Positions 18,035-29,796 of a DNA stretch of 64,000 nt are shown here, in pieces; position 1 is the stretch's first letter, and the number at the start of each line of letters is the position of its first letter. The position numbers and the translations under genes were made by a program. The stretch covers positions 22,406-86,405 of the forward strand of contig JAHBMJ010003798.1 in the NCBI GenBank assembly GCA_018398765.1. Reading direction: 5' to 3'. The DNA comes from Chromera velia. Taxonomy: Eukaryota > Sar > Chromeraceae. The notes under the pieces are model-generated. The model was not told the DNA's origin, searched no databases, and saw only the letters and a program-made list of their open reading frames with translations.

Positions 18035-19500
18035 CTAGGGAGCAGCACTTCAGGATGGTTACTAAAAATATTAAGTGGTTTTAACACCCCCCTCTATCAA
18101 TATATATCATTAAGCTAGCACCTTAAAAGTGTTACCAATCGATTGTTTAGCTTAAGTTACTTTTAAAAATGTCTCAACCAGCTTGAAACACTTTATGCCA
18201 GTGGTTCAAAGTTCTTGAACAATTACATGATTTCGATGTGTCTAGGGTTGCCAATTTTTCCTGTGGTAAAGCGAGTTGATTACCGGTCAACCGGTAATTA
18301 CCAGTAGAGTGGCTGGTCACTGGTAAAAAGTTTAGTAAAGGCTGTAGGGATAAAGTATAATTCAAAACCATAGTTTAAAAAATCTATTTATGATAATAAG
18401 CATTTTTTAAAGCATTTTGAGTTATTTGTTCGTTCATTTACACGGTCTAACTAGGTTTGACAGTCATTTACATGTTGTAAATTAAGTTATCTATGGTTTA
18501 AGTGAGATATTAAAAGGCAGCCATGCTGTTTTAAATAATAAAACTGGAAAGACGGATTGCCATTGGCCTTAATAGCATCTCAGTAGCATGTTGATGACCA
18601 AAAACGGTACACAATCCGCACAACTCGCCTCCACCAACACTCTTGTGTGCCGCCATGCACACTATATTTATATAGGCACCATGCAAGTGTGATGCAACAA
18701 ATTGGACAACCTCGAAGGTGAGCACGTCCTCTCAAAAGAGATTTTCACATCTTAGGGCCAGGCTATCTGCTAGCTGCCTCTTTACCTCCGCAACAACTAC
18801 CGCTTCCGGTTTATAGACCTCCGAACCAGACAGACAAGTGCAGACAAACAACATATTTTTTAAAAAATCTTAATTTGATTCCTAAAAGTGCCAAAAACGT
18901 TGAACTTGAAAGAAGTCTTTAAAACTAAAGAATAGGAGTTGCGCCACAGGCGAATTTTTTTTTTTTTGAGCTTCATTTTCTCCTCATTTTTTTCTAGTAA
19001 AACTTAGGTAAACGGAGTCCATTACTGGTAATCCGGTAATTACCGGTAGAAAGGGGTCGTTACCAGACAAAAAAGCAACCCTGAATCATGTGTCGCTTCA
19101 ACATTTGATAAAAAGGCCTCTAACCGAGTAATCTGTAACCATTTTTGATCCCTAATAAAAAGTGAGTAACCATCCACTATAATACACTATAAAATCTTTA
19201 AACATGTTTTAAACAAGTTTTAAACACTTTTTAGGATGGACTTTGAATGATGGTTACTGACCTAAAATGGTCTTTAACCAAGTAACCCATAATATCACGA
19301 AGCGACTGTCACATGTATTTAACCCCCATAACCTATAACAAAACGAATAACCCCTATCAAAATTTTGTGTTTTTTCAAAGAAACTCGTCAAGCCACACCT
19401 GAAAAATGGTTGGTTACTAAAAAATTTAACAAAATTTTTACTTTTTTTGGTCATATCAGCTCGAAAATCTAGTATACACACCAGAAGTGCTGCCCCCTAA
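18035..19500. mobile_element. hAT-type non-autonomous element with 8-bp target duplication
   Basis: Ends are inverted repeats: left CTAGGGAGCAGCACTTCAGG; right end read on the minus strand TTAGGGGGCAGCACTTCTGG. The element is flanked by an exact 8-bp direct repeat GCCATACC at 18027-18034 and 19501-19508. TAGGG-type ends with 8-bp duplications are characteristic of the hAT superfamily. The 1466-bp AT-rich interior has no transposase frame, so it must have been mobilised in trans. Confidence 0.85.
18243..19083. mobile_element. Second hAT-like MITE nested inside the first
   Basis: Inverted ends TAGGGTTGC (left) and CAGGGTTGC (right, minus strand), both followed by subterminal blocks built on TACCGGTAATTACC. 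It lies wholly within 18035-19500. ATGTGTC occurs on both flanks (18236-18242 and 19088-19094) but is not positioned exactly at the right end, so the target duplication is unclear. No coding capacity. Confidence 0.6.
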
Positions 19501-19508
19501 GCCATACC

Positions 19509-20128
19509 TACACGACATATGAATTGATATCACAAATGGGGAGGGAGTTGTGGAGTGCCTAACCAAATGGAAATAGGACGGTCACCGACTTCGAGATGTG
19601 CCTTCTTGAAAGCAAAAGCTTGTATTAGTGATTTGCCAATGGAATTAAACGACAGAGGGGGCAGTGATGGTGAGACGCGTCTGATTCAGGGGGCCCGGCT
19701 CTTGTTTCTTGAAGTGAAAGACCGTTGACAGCTGTTGGGTCTCAATCTTGAGAAAAGACAGTCGAATCTGGCCCTTCGCTCCCTTTATGTCTGTGAAAAA
19801 AATCCATATACATGCGTGTTTTGTAACGGTGTCTGTAAGATGGTTGGGGGCAAACAGCAATGCGACCTAAGACTTCGACTGGAATGTCTAGTGGAAACGT
19901 ACATGAGACAATATTAGAATATTAAAGTGTGTTTAGCTCTATTTGCCCATTGCAATTTCATTTTCGCTGTGCTGGTTTCTTTGAAAAAGACCTGGAAAGA
20001 CCTGTTCATTTCATTTGTTTTGATGGGCCGATTTGAATTCGATTGCTGCTATCGATCATGCATCTATATGCTCAATTTCTAACTTTTTTCAACTACAGGG
20101 TAATTCAATTAATTGGAGGTGTACAATA
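19509..20128. other. Gene-free stretch
   Basis: Moderately AT-rich, no coding pattern, repeat ends or RNA gene recognised. Confidence 0.5.
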
Positions 20129-20207
20129 GAAAGAAAGAAAGAAAGAAACAAAAAAAAAAAGAAAGAAAGAAAGAAAGAAAGACAGAAGAAAAGAAAAGAA
20201 GGACCAT

Positions 20208-20420
20208 CCGCTTTTCCACAGTTCTGCATGCTCTTGCAAACCACTCTCTGCTACTTGAATTAAGCTTCTTCCTTGAAGTTCATGCTCTGGAACTTCAAGG
20301 TCATCTCTGTACTGGTTTGTCAGCATCTTGAAATTTCGAAGCGTTTGTACAGTCGCGTTGCCGTCCCTTCTTTTTTTCTTTTTAGCTCATTGGCAAGTCA
20401 AAACTGTGGCCTGGTCCTTC
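20208..20420 (+). repeat. Dispersed repeat copy B (partner at 17205-17420)
   Basis: Second copy, same orientation, preceded here by an (AAAG)n run at 20129-20200. Confidence 0.7.
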
Positions 20421-21126
20421 TTTGTGGGTCTCAGTGGAGAAGGGTACGTCTCAGACTGGGGTTTTTCTTTTTAACGTCCATTTTTGCCCCTCACTTTCTG
20501 TCTCCTTCCTTCTGTATAGGGGTTGGGGTCCGTCTCGGATGGATGTGGGAAAGGTCAAGGGGTTGGAAGAGTCTAGTTCAATTCTTCATGGCCATAATTC
20601 TGTTGATCAGTACTTTCTAACGGCCTCCAATTCACTTGGAGTGGCCTTGGAAATGGCATTGTCTCGGTTTGCCGTGAATGACCTTAAGAACTTTTCCCCA
20701 TCCATTCCCCTATCTGGTTTCTTTTTTGACTCTGTGAATCTTTCAGCATATCAAAGCCGTTTTGCATTCCCCGTTCCTTGTTTTTTCATACACCTTTTCT
20801 TGTACTATAAAAGTTTCATCTAGAAAGACGTCTACTATAAACTAAGAAGAATGGTCATGTTTAATTTAAAGGTGTGCACGAAATCACCTGCTTCTCTTTG
20901 AACTTGTGCAAATTTCTTTCTGGCTTCATCTACCTCAGTCTTGAACTCAATATTGCCGGAGCTCATTCATGCTGACCTCTGGTTAAAGTTGATTTCTATA
21001 CTTGAGGGGGNGGGGGGGGGGGGGTGTCTAAACGGGAAAACACCAAAGCATTCTCTTGACTTGAAGAAGGCCGTTCTTCTCCTGGATGGCCGGGCACGTT
21101 TAAACGTCTCTTACCCGGAAGCAATT

Positions 21127-21183
21127 CAGGGTGGGAGTTGTACTGTTTAACTTGTACAGAAAGAATTCTTCAGAGCCTTCTTG
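21127..21183 (+). repeat. Short dispersed repeat, copy 1
   Basis: GGGTGGGAGTTGTAC and then ACAGAAAGAATTCTTCAGAG also occur in the same order at 34044-34081. Copy 1 has about a dozen extra bases between the blocks. Class unknown. Confidence 0.8.
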
Positions 21184-21185
21184 AA

Positions 21186-21540
21186 TTGAAAAATCAATTG
21201 GAATCCAATTAAAAATCCAATTTCTAGTCATTTTTTTCTCGTTTAATTTATAGTTTAAGATAAAACTATGTTTATGCATAGCGTTAACAACATTTAATTG
21301 TTTTGTTCATACTACAAAAACTTTGTAACATATAGCATAACATAGCGTAAATAAAGTTTTTAATATAAGTAAAGTTTTTAAAATATATTTTTAATTGGTT
21401 CGGATTTGATTTTAATTAAAAAATTTCCAATTTAAACCATAGGCTAGACCGTATAGCCTTGTTACGTAGGTGATTTCGGATTCGCAAATTGGACTAGAAA
21501 TTGGATTTTGAATTAATTCAAAATCCAAATTTTGAATTAT
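21186..21540. repeat. AT-rich inverted repeat (possible MITE)
   Basis: AAAAATCCAATTTCTAGTC near 21210 is inverted as GACTAGAAATTGGATTTTGA near 21493. The intervening 260 bp are AT-rich and non-coding. No clear target duplication. Confidence 0.5.
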
Positions 21541-21929
21541 ATTTTAAAATATTAAATATTTATGCACAGCTGATTGATATTTAGATTTGAAATCTTTGAG
21601 TTTTGAAATGCTTATATGTAAAAATACCCAGAAAAATATAGCTTTGCATACTAAGTTTTTTATACATAAAAAAAATGTTTCTGGATTTCTAAATTGTTTG
21701 AAATTCAGAATTTGGGATTCGAAATTGCCAATAGTATAAGCATTCCAATTGTTTCATTGTTTCAATTACTCCTAAATGCATCAAAATGCGATGGGATGAG
21801 CAATCTAGTGAGCAATTGTCAACACTACAAAACAACTAGAATTCATACTTTATGGGCTGATGCATTATTACTTGTAAGTCCTTGATTTAAAATCATTAAT
21901 TTTTCTAAGCGAATTTCTAGTATGAAAGT

Positions 21930-23242
21930 GTGCTTCCTTCTGTGCCGGGGCCTTCACGGGTCCCTTTTCCTGCTGCGAGTGCATGTTCTGGGAGTTGGCT
22001 CTTGAGAAAGAAAGGACAGCGCTCGACCTTCCCTGAAGAGGACGAGGGGGGTTTCTCTCCACGGGGGCTGGGGTCTTTGGCTGTGGTTGGGCCTTCTGCC
22101 TCAACAGAGCGTTGAACTTCGATCTCCTGCATGGACACACATGCACAGAAAAAACAACGGGGGAGAGAAAATTCAAAAACAAGCAGAAAGGCGCATGGAA
22201 ACCTCAAAGTCAGGATGAGAGGGAGGGTAGAGCATGGGCAACGATCTGAACGTGTGCCAGAGAGAGAAGGAGAAACGTTTGGCAAGACGGACGGGGAAAA
22301 AGCAAGAAAGCGGGATTCCTGACTGTCTCAGTTGCAGCAAAACGGACCTCATGTCCTCGAGGTTTTTCGTTTTCATTGCTAGCGCCTGGGTCTTCTCATT
22401 CAGTCATTCTTGCGGTTTGTTCTTTTCCCGCTTCGTCAGATCCTCCCTGCCTCTGCAAAATATGCATGCAGGGCAAAAAACAAGAAGGCAAAACGATCAA
22501 GAAGAGGCGGCAAGAGAAGCAGGCGAACAAGGAGAACAACGACCAGAAGGAATGAGTGACAGACTCAATGAGCAACAAACCGGCAGGGGTGGAAGGAAAA
22601 CGATTGTTGGACGCAGGGAGGGGGGGAAGGAGAAGGGAAAGGCAGGGAGGGAGGCGTGAACAAAGATGATTTGCCTCCTAAAGTTCCTTTCTCTCAGTGA
22701 CATATACGTTCCAAAACCAGCTGCAGACCTTTCGGGCCGCTGTAAGTTGTGCCTCCAGTCGTTATTTTCCGCTTCATTGAGTCTCTGCCGGTCTCTGCAG
22801 GGAGTTGATCTTTGCTCGTTCCTGGCCGAGCTCAGCTGTGAGAGTCGCCCGTTGCCCCTGCTCTTGAAGGAGCTGGGGCTGAAGATGACTGTGGATGGCC
22901 GTCCGGTCCGCGACCTGTTCTTGAAGAGACGGGAGGGAATTGCAGAGAAGCGAGAGCTCCTCCCTCTCTACATCATCCAGCTAGAGGGAGAGGAAAGAAT
23001 TCGATCGAGACGATCTGGGCGCCCTCGTTCTCGTTCTCTTCTGCCTCTTGGGGATCGCCTCCTTCACCCTCCCTGAACTGCCGCTCTTCTTCGTCGGCTC
23101 TCTCCCTTCCAGCGCGTCTGAGTGCCTCCCGCTTCTCCCTCAATTCTGCCTCGTGGGCCTCTCCCCGACTTTCAAGGGACCTCCTGATACCTGCGCTCTG
23201 CCCTCTTGCTTCACGTGTGTGGGGCGCCGTAAGGTCCCGTCG
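21930..23242 (-). CDS. Coiled-coil / proline-rich protein (partial model)
   Basis: Exon from 23242 (after a CTGTGAGTGCAG acceptor) encodes a charged helix: GEAHEAELREKREALRRAG, then ERADEEERQF. A 31-nt intron (23011-22981) would join ENEGAQI to LDDVEREELSLL, continuing as a Glu/Gln/Leu coiled coil (LQEQVADRTA, AELGQERAKINSLQ) to about 22795. A further block (RLNEAENNDWRHNLQRPE, 22790-22730) is in another frame, so an indel or intron lies between. The last exon (about 22129-21930) is Lys/Pro/Gln-rich and has two open frames; which is used is not decided. No family recognised; structural or adaptor-like by composition. The plus-strand frame over the same stretch is an antisense shadow. Confidence 0.45.
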
Positions 23243-23852
23243 CTGCACTCACAGGAGAAAAAGAAGAAGAGCGGGAGAGAAAGAAGAGCGGTGCATGAGT
23301 GAGGGCACAAATGCACAATAGCCGACGGCAACGTCAAAGGAGGCAGAAGTGCTAGCACAGACTGAGAAGGAGAGATGCTACCTGTACGTGTGACGAAGTG
23401 GATCGCCAAGAGAGGAGAATACCGCAAAATCACGTGCACAAACACATACACACACAGAGACGGGGAAAGTGGGAGAGAAGAGAAACGAGAGAGAGATCGA
23501 CAGAGAGATCGAGAGAGTGATCATGAGTGCAGAAACGCCAACCTGAGAAAAGAGAGCTCTCTCTTCGTTTCCTTCAGTTGCATGCTTGTTGAGGTAAGTC
23601 GGGAAGGGTATTCACGTTTCGACAATGGTTGAACAGAGTCGTGTACTGATGAGCCCGGAGCGCGGCCAAGGGAAGTCCCCTTCTCGCTTCCCGTGTGGCC
23701 TCTTTTTTGAGAGGGAAAGGTAATCACAGACCCGCACGGAAGGGAGGAGTTGCAGAGCTACACACTCTTTGCAACCTGCTTCCCTTCATTGTGTGAGCCC
23801 GGACGTCCCCTTCTCCCTTTCCCGCCTTGGAGCTCAGAGTTGTCTGATGGAG

Positions 23853-24400
23853 CCGCACGGGCGTCGCAGATGGGTGAGGTCTGGCGGTGGTCCGCGGGGT
23901 TTGGGAAGCGGGGTCAGGCGTCCACTGTCGCGGCATTCCTCCAGGCACTGTCGTTGCAGCGGGTGTCGCAGTCTGTCTCCCAACTGAGGGAGGCGCCTAG
24001 TGCTGGTGCTTCACGATGAAGGGGGGGGGGAGAGGCGCAATGTAGGAGGTAGACTCAGTAACTCGCTTGGATATTTGGAGGGTCATGTACGCGGCATTCT
24101 CTGCATGCCCGAACGCTGCCGTCTCTTGGGTCTCCTGTTGTTCGACCACAGCAGGCGTGGGGGGCATGAGGAAGTCCGTAGCAACCGTGGCCTTGGGGAG
24201 TTCTGCTGTGTTGTTCTTTGTAGCTGTCGCGCTCTCGACCTGCTGCTTCCTCGTGTTGTTTGGTGGGGGGAGTGACTGGCGGACGTGCGCTTTCTTCTGT
24301 GGCGGGGCCTTCACGGGTCCCTTTCCCTGCTGCGAGTGCATGTTCTGGGAGTTGGTTCTTGAGAAAGTATGGGCAGCTCTCGACCTTCCCTGAAGAGGAC
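23853..24400. repeat. Duplicated block (partners at 24738-24945 and 21935-22045)
   Basis: 23853-24060 matches 24738-24945 at roughly 90% identity over about 200 bp (both contain CACGGGCGTCGCAGATGGGT). 24290-24400 matches 21935-22045 (CACGGGTCCCTTT, GAGTGCATGTTCTGGGAGTT). On the minus strand both encode Pro/Gln-rich peptide (IAPLPPPFIV, KGPVKAP). These look like reshuffled copies of exons of the same gene family. Confidence 0.8.
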
Positions 24401-24404
24401 GGCG

Positions 24405-24614
24405 TACAGGGAAATTAATTCCAACGCCTAGACACGCAGCTAAGCCTTATGGCTTTTTTTTTTTTCCTCCTCCCTCCCTTCCTCCCTTCCTCCCTCCCTC
24501 CACCCCTTCCTATCCACTGATTGGGAAGAAGATGAGAACGCAAGATCCTCAGACCGCTTTGTGACAGGCGAACAGAGAAATTAATCCCAACGCCTAGACA
24601 CGCAGCTAAGCCTG
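24405..24614. repeat. 40-bp direct repeat, two copies about 165 bp apart
   Basis: AATTAATTCCAACGCCTAGA followed by CACGCAGCTAAGCCT occurs near 24413-24447 and again near 24578-24612, differing by one base in this core. Confidence 0.9.
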
Positions 24615-24737
24615 AAGCCTCATTGCCTGGGCGCAGAGCGTTGTAGTGTGTGGGGGTCATGAGTCGGTGGGGGCGGAGGAACTGGCCGTGGGGCGGCATC
24701 CACTGCGCCGGGGTAAGAGGTTGGGGTCGTCTGGTGG

Positions 24738-24945
24738 ACCCGCACGGGCGTCGCAGATGGGTGAGGTCAGGCGGCGGTCCGCGGGGTTTGGGAAGCGGGG
24801 TCAGGCGTCCACTGTCGCGCATTCTTCCAGTCACTGTCGTTGCAGCGGGTGTCGCAGTCTGTCTCCCGACTGAGGGAGGCGCCTGATGCTGCTGTTGCAC
24901 GATGAAGGGCAGAGGAAGAGGCGCAATGTAGGAGGTACGATCAGT
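24738..24945. repeat. Copy of duplicated Pro-rich block
   Basis: Second copy of 23853-24060, same orientation. The minus strand reads IAPLPLPFIV and GRQTATPAATTV, as in the first copy. Confidence 0.8.
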
Positions 24946-25034
24946 CACCGGCGCCCAGACGGAAGAAACAAGGAAACGATTTTGGGAGATCTTTCTGTGT
25001 TTGTTTAGCCGACGCCGAAGACTCCGAACCAGTT

Positions 25035-25305
25035 GTTCATTCGCACGGGCGGTCTGAAGCTTCCTTCATTCATTCACTCAATGGTACTTTTTGTCGAGCG
25101 ACAGGCAGAGAGCTCAAAAGAAAACAAACACGAAAAGAAAACAAAAGACTCGCGCTTGGCAATGTGCCTCTCGTCTCCTACTGAAAGCCGAACAACCCCC
25201 ATTGCATGCTCCAATCGACTGATAAAATCAGGTTTCGATCTTTGTTCGGGTAGGCTTCGTCACTCTTCTGTATGCCTGTGTGCAACTCTTTGTGCGTGCC
25301 TCCAC
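25035..25305 (+). repeat. Recent segmental duplication, copy 1
   Basis: Matches 26561-26804 in the same orientation at about 95% with small indels. It includes GGTCTGAAGCTTCCTTCATT, TTTGTCGAGCGACAGGCAGA and GCTCCAATCGACTGATAAAA. Coding potential unclear. Confidence 0.9.
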
Positions 25306-25309
25306 ATTG

Positions 25310-28300
25310 CGGTGAAAAGCACGCACAGAAGCTCAAGCTCATTGGCTTTTCCAGGTCGAAGCATGAGATGAAAGCGAGGCAGCGACGAGAGAGAGAAAAA
25401 GAAAGCGGGTCGTCAGATGACCGTAAACAACTCAGAACCCTACCCGTGCATGCTGTTGATCGAGCACAGGCATGCCATGCAACCTAGGCGCACCACATCG
25501 ATTGCAACCTGCTCTTTAAACCATTTCTCTACTTTCTGCTTCCACCATCATCATCATGACTGGTGCGTGTATCCTTCCTTTGCACAGCTGATCGACCTCA
25601 TGGGATGACGCTGTTTGATGCTTAATACTTTTTGAGTGCCTTTGAAAGAAACGATATCAAGATAACTCCACTTCTCTGTCCTCCTTCTGAGGCTCAGCCC
25701 CTTTCTCCCTCTTTCTTCTTTCTTCTCTTTCTCTTTCTCTTTCTTGCGGGCAGAAAAAGGACAAGGAGAAAGCAGGAAGGAGCCAAGGGCGGTTGCATGG
25801 AGTCTGTCAAATGCAGGAGGGAACCCTTCGGGAGACAGGAGTGTGCCCTCCTTACTTGGTCGTCGTTTGACATCTTTCTCTTTCAGGATGTCCCGCCTTA
25901 AATTGAAAAGAAAAGAAAACAAGGGAAAGAAAATACATACGACGCGACACGACGCGGAACGACAAGAAAGAAAAAGGAAACCACTTGTGGACTTGCAGTC
26001 AGTGTGCACCTGGGAGAAACAAGACGAACAAGGAGACAGGGTGCGTGCATGCTTGTCATTTGCTCAGCTTTCTTTCTTTCTTTTTTGGGTGTAGTTATAT
26101 TCAACTGTCAACCTAAAGAGCGCCGCAGAGGCACAGCGACTGAATTCTGGAAGACAGACCTCTTATAACGCATGGTGAATGAAAGGAAAAGAGACTGGGC
26201 GGAGGGGCGAAGACGGTGGTGAAGATGAAAGAAGAGAAGCGGTTAAACCTTTGCTCTCCAGGCCAGCATGGCCGATAGCGCATTGCAGCCTTCCACGCTC
26301 CGCAGGCACCCCCCGGTACCTTTGCAGTGTGGTGTGCCAGACGCGGTGAAGCGTCCGGTTTTTCGGCCTATCTTCTCTCTCCAGAACGCACGTACGCTAT
26401 CGGGTGAAATTCCCACTTCTCTTTGGGGGGGACGGAGTGGAGGGAAAAAAGGGAAAGAAACAAAAGAAACGAGGACTTCGTTTAATCTCTCTTGTCTCAA
26501 AGACGAACTTAGACATGCAGGGAAAGCAAAACAGATCATCAGTCTGACTTCGATTGAATCGTTCACTCGCACGGACGGTCTGAAGCTTCCTTCATTCATT
26601 CACTCAATGGTCCTTTTTGTCGAGCGACAGGCAGAGAGCTCAAAAGAAAAACGAAAAGAAAACAAAAGACTCGCGCTTGACAATGTGCCTCTCGTCTCCT
26701 ACTGAAAGCCGAACAACCCCCATTGCATGCTCCAATCGACTGATAAAATTAGGTTTCGCTCTTCGTTCGGGTAGGCTTCGTCACTCTTCTGTATGCCTGT
26801 CTAGCTGTGAAAAGCACGCGTCTTTCTCCGAAGTTCGTTCGGAATGAAACCGAAACAGTTCGACCCCTCTGTCCACATGTCCTCTCGCTTCATTGAGACA
26901 GGAGAAGACTAACAGGCAAAGGACGGTCAAAAAGAAAAAGAGACACACAGACGGACTGCACACACACCGAACAACGAGCTGTGGAGGGGATCGAGCAATT
27001 CCTTCTTTCATTAAAATTTTTTGTTGGCTTCTTTCTTTTACAGTGGGAGGAAAAGAAGCAACAGAGCCCGCAGTCAGAGGCAAAAGGCCGATCGATGCAT
27101 TTGATGCACTTTCAGGAGAACTGCAAGTACACCGACCGGTTTTCTCTTCTTTCATTCTCTCTCTTCATGCAGTTTGCATCCGTCTCCGCAAGTCGTTACC
27201 GCGTCCCTCTTTCAGAGAATGGAACAGAAACCCTTCCAAACGGAAACGAAAGAAAAGAAAATAAACTCTCACGCATTTGAAGGAGGAGAAAAGGTGATGA
27301 CAAAAAGAACTTTCTTGCACAGAAAAGAACCAGGGTGAAAGGAAATGCCAAATCAAGCAGTACCACCACATTCTCCCTGACACTGACAGTACCCAAGAAG
27401 AACTACTGCATGACGAGAGGCGTGAAGCATGCATTCTTTTGAATTTCGTTGACGCATCCAATGAAACACAAAAGATGCATTCAAGTCAGTGCCCAGCAAC
27501 ACGTATTGGTACAGCGCGCAGACATGCAATGGAAAAGCGCGTTACAGATACGTATCGAAGTCAAAAGAATAACGCGTGAAAGCGGCATCGATTTGGAATT
27601 CTCGAGGCACACACATGTAGTGGTCATTGTCTCAGCGCAGCCAAACAACCACTTCTCATTGAAAGTCATCAATCACCTCCTTGCATTGAAGCAGACACTC
27701 ACACATGGACTCACAATTACTTTACATGTTCACGCAAAGGGAAAGAGCACATTTCCGAGAGTCGGAAGAGCACTTGACCAAAGAAGTCAGTTGCCTCCCT
27801 CAACTTCATTGCTCTCTCCTCTTTTTCCTACTCATCGTCTGCTCCCGTTTTCCTCCTATTACCAACGTGCAACTTACAAGTCCACTGGCCGGCAACTCAG
27901 CACCAAACAAGCGGACAGAAGAAAGAGAGGACAGAGACGGGGAAAGAGAAGGAAAACGACCTTAAAAAAAAACTCAATTGTCATTGTACACATCAGTCGT
28001 ACAGAAAAAAAGTCAGAAAATAGGGAAGATCTCCATCATGCCCATGCGAGAGTCACAGACAAACCATTGCATGCATTCGATCTACGAACAGCTTAACATC
28101 CAGATTAGATGCTGCATGCACGATTTGGCAGAGAGCCAGGCTGAGCTACTCTGGGCCGCCTGTTCATACCGTCATCTGCTGCAACGCCTGGATTTGAAAG
28201 TCACATCATCAACGCACGTACGCGAGAAGGACGCATGGAGTCGTTTTGAATGATGCAGGAAGGAAACGATATGCACTCATTGTTTGTCTCTGCGCAGCCA

Positions 28301-29790
28301 GACGGAAAGGCGATGAACAATCCAAAACGTTCAACCAAACAATGATACATGCACCGAAATCAACACATGTGTATGTGTGCAAGCATTGACTGCACGATCG
28401 CACCTTCAATTTGAAAGGCCGAGAGTTGTATTCCACTTTCTTCTATCAATTTCTGTCTTTCACTGCTCTCCTCTGCCATGAGGGTACCGTTTCTTGCGGG
28501 ACTTTCTTCTCCTTTCTCTTCTTTCCCATTGCCCTTTCTCCCCCGCCCCCTTTTCCCTTCCCCTTTCTTTTTCAAGATTTCATGTTCTTTTCGGCGTTTT
28601 TCCTTCATTGCTCTTCGCGTCCTTCTCGAGAGCAGTTACGAGCACCTGACTTGCCTGTTACGATCGAGATCCAAGCACTTGAAGCAAGCAAAAAGCAGAG
28701 GAGGAACATTGAACTGCAAGTTTCAGATCAAAGGAGAGTACTCCAGATGATTGAAACGAAATGGGCATAAAGGGAGAAGAGAGTGACCACGAATTGCGAC
28801 TGGCGTGCATTTCCGACCACCCAAGCAGCCAGAGAGAGTTCCCGTGGTTGCAAGGGGTGGGGACACTGCCGAGGGAAGGACGGCCACACTGTGCACTCCC
28901 GCAGAGGCGTGATGGTGGATCAGTGCTCCTTTGGAGGCGAGACCCCTCTGCCGTCTTTCATTCTCCGCCTGTCTCTTCTCATCGCATTCTGCCATCACGG
29001 ACTGGGGAGGTGGCAAGAGAGTGGGTCTCTCTCTGTCCACGCAGCAGAGCCGTGCGGCCTGATCCCTTTGACAGTCTCCAAGAGGAGGGCGTCGGAAGGG
29101 ACACAGAAAGCTCAATTGTTTCGTCAGGACGAGCGGGGAGAGGGGGTGGTTCTGTCGCGCTTGTGTGAGGCAGTTGATGGCAGCAGGGCGGCTCTTCTTC
29201 TTCTGCGCCTTGCATACAGAGGGTCGAAGCCATTACGACTCCTCTTCCTTCGACTGCTAGTGCGTCTCTGTTTTTTTGAAGTTTCAAACTCCCACACACT
29301 CTCACCACGGTAAGAAGAGAGAGAGAGTGGCCGTACGAGAAGACACGAGAAGGAGCAACCACTCAAGCCTAATCGCACGTTCCACTCCAACTTGTCTCCC
29401 CTCTCGCCCCCTCCCCCTCTTGCTCCCGCCACAGGCAACAACACCGTCACTTGCCCCCATTCCGCCAGGGGATCCAAATGTCTATCCGACGCTCTCCTGC
29501 ATGGGACACAGGTGTGTCTGCAAGCAAACAGGAGAGCAGAAAAAGAAGCGAGCACAAGCACATTTGAATTGAGTTCACTGTAGGATTTTGACTGCACAGT
29601 GCATGCAGGACCGGACAGGCGGCTGGGCAGACAAGCAGATCAAGAAGGGCTAGAGGCAGAGAGAAACGAAACACTGTCAAATGCCGTCGTGGGCAGAAGA
29701 AATGAGACTTTTTTTCATTCTCACAGCATGAGCCAGATGCGTGTATGAATACATATACGGCGTTGATGATCATGAAAGGAAATGAACCCA
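25310..29790. other. No supported gene
   Basis: Apart from the duplication, I see only short frames without family resemblance. Weak candidates: minus 25900-25630 (RRDILKEKDVKRRPSKEGT), minus 26420-26245, plus 29080-29260 (RLCEAVDGSRAALLLLRLAY). Splice signals were not convincing, so none is called. Pyrimidine-rich stretches lie at 25700-25745 and 28500-28570. Confidence 0.5.
26561..26804 (+). repeat. Recent segmental duplication, copy 2
   Basis: Partner of 25035-25305. Both end near the phrase TCTGTATGCCTGT. Confidence 0.9.
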
Positions 29791-29796
29791 CAAAGT

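Noticed and set aside
21002-21025. Poly-G run with N as a biological feature
   Set aside because: G homopolymers with a single N (also at 41376-41397) are most simply sequencing or assembly uncertainty.
22666-23076. Plus-strand frame with LPLLLKELGLKMTVDG
   Set aside because: Complement of the minus-strand coiled coil, which has heptad-like Leu/Glu/Gln pattern and a proper acceptor site.
27449-28096. 215-residue plus-strand frame
   Set aside because: No family resemblance, biased composition and no supporting splice signals; too weak to call.
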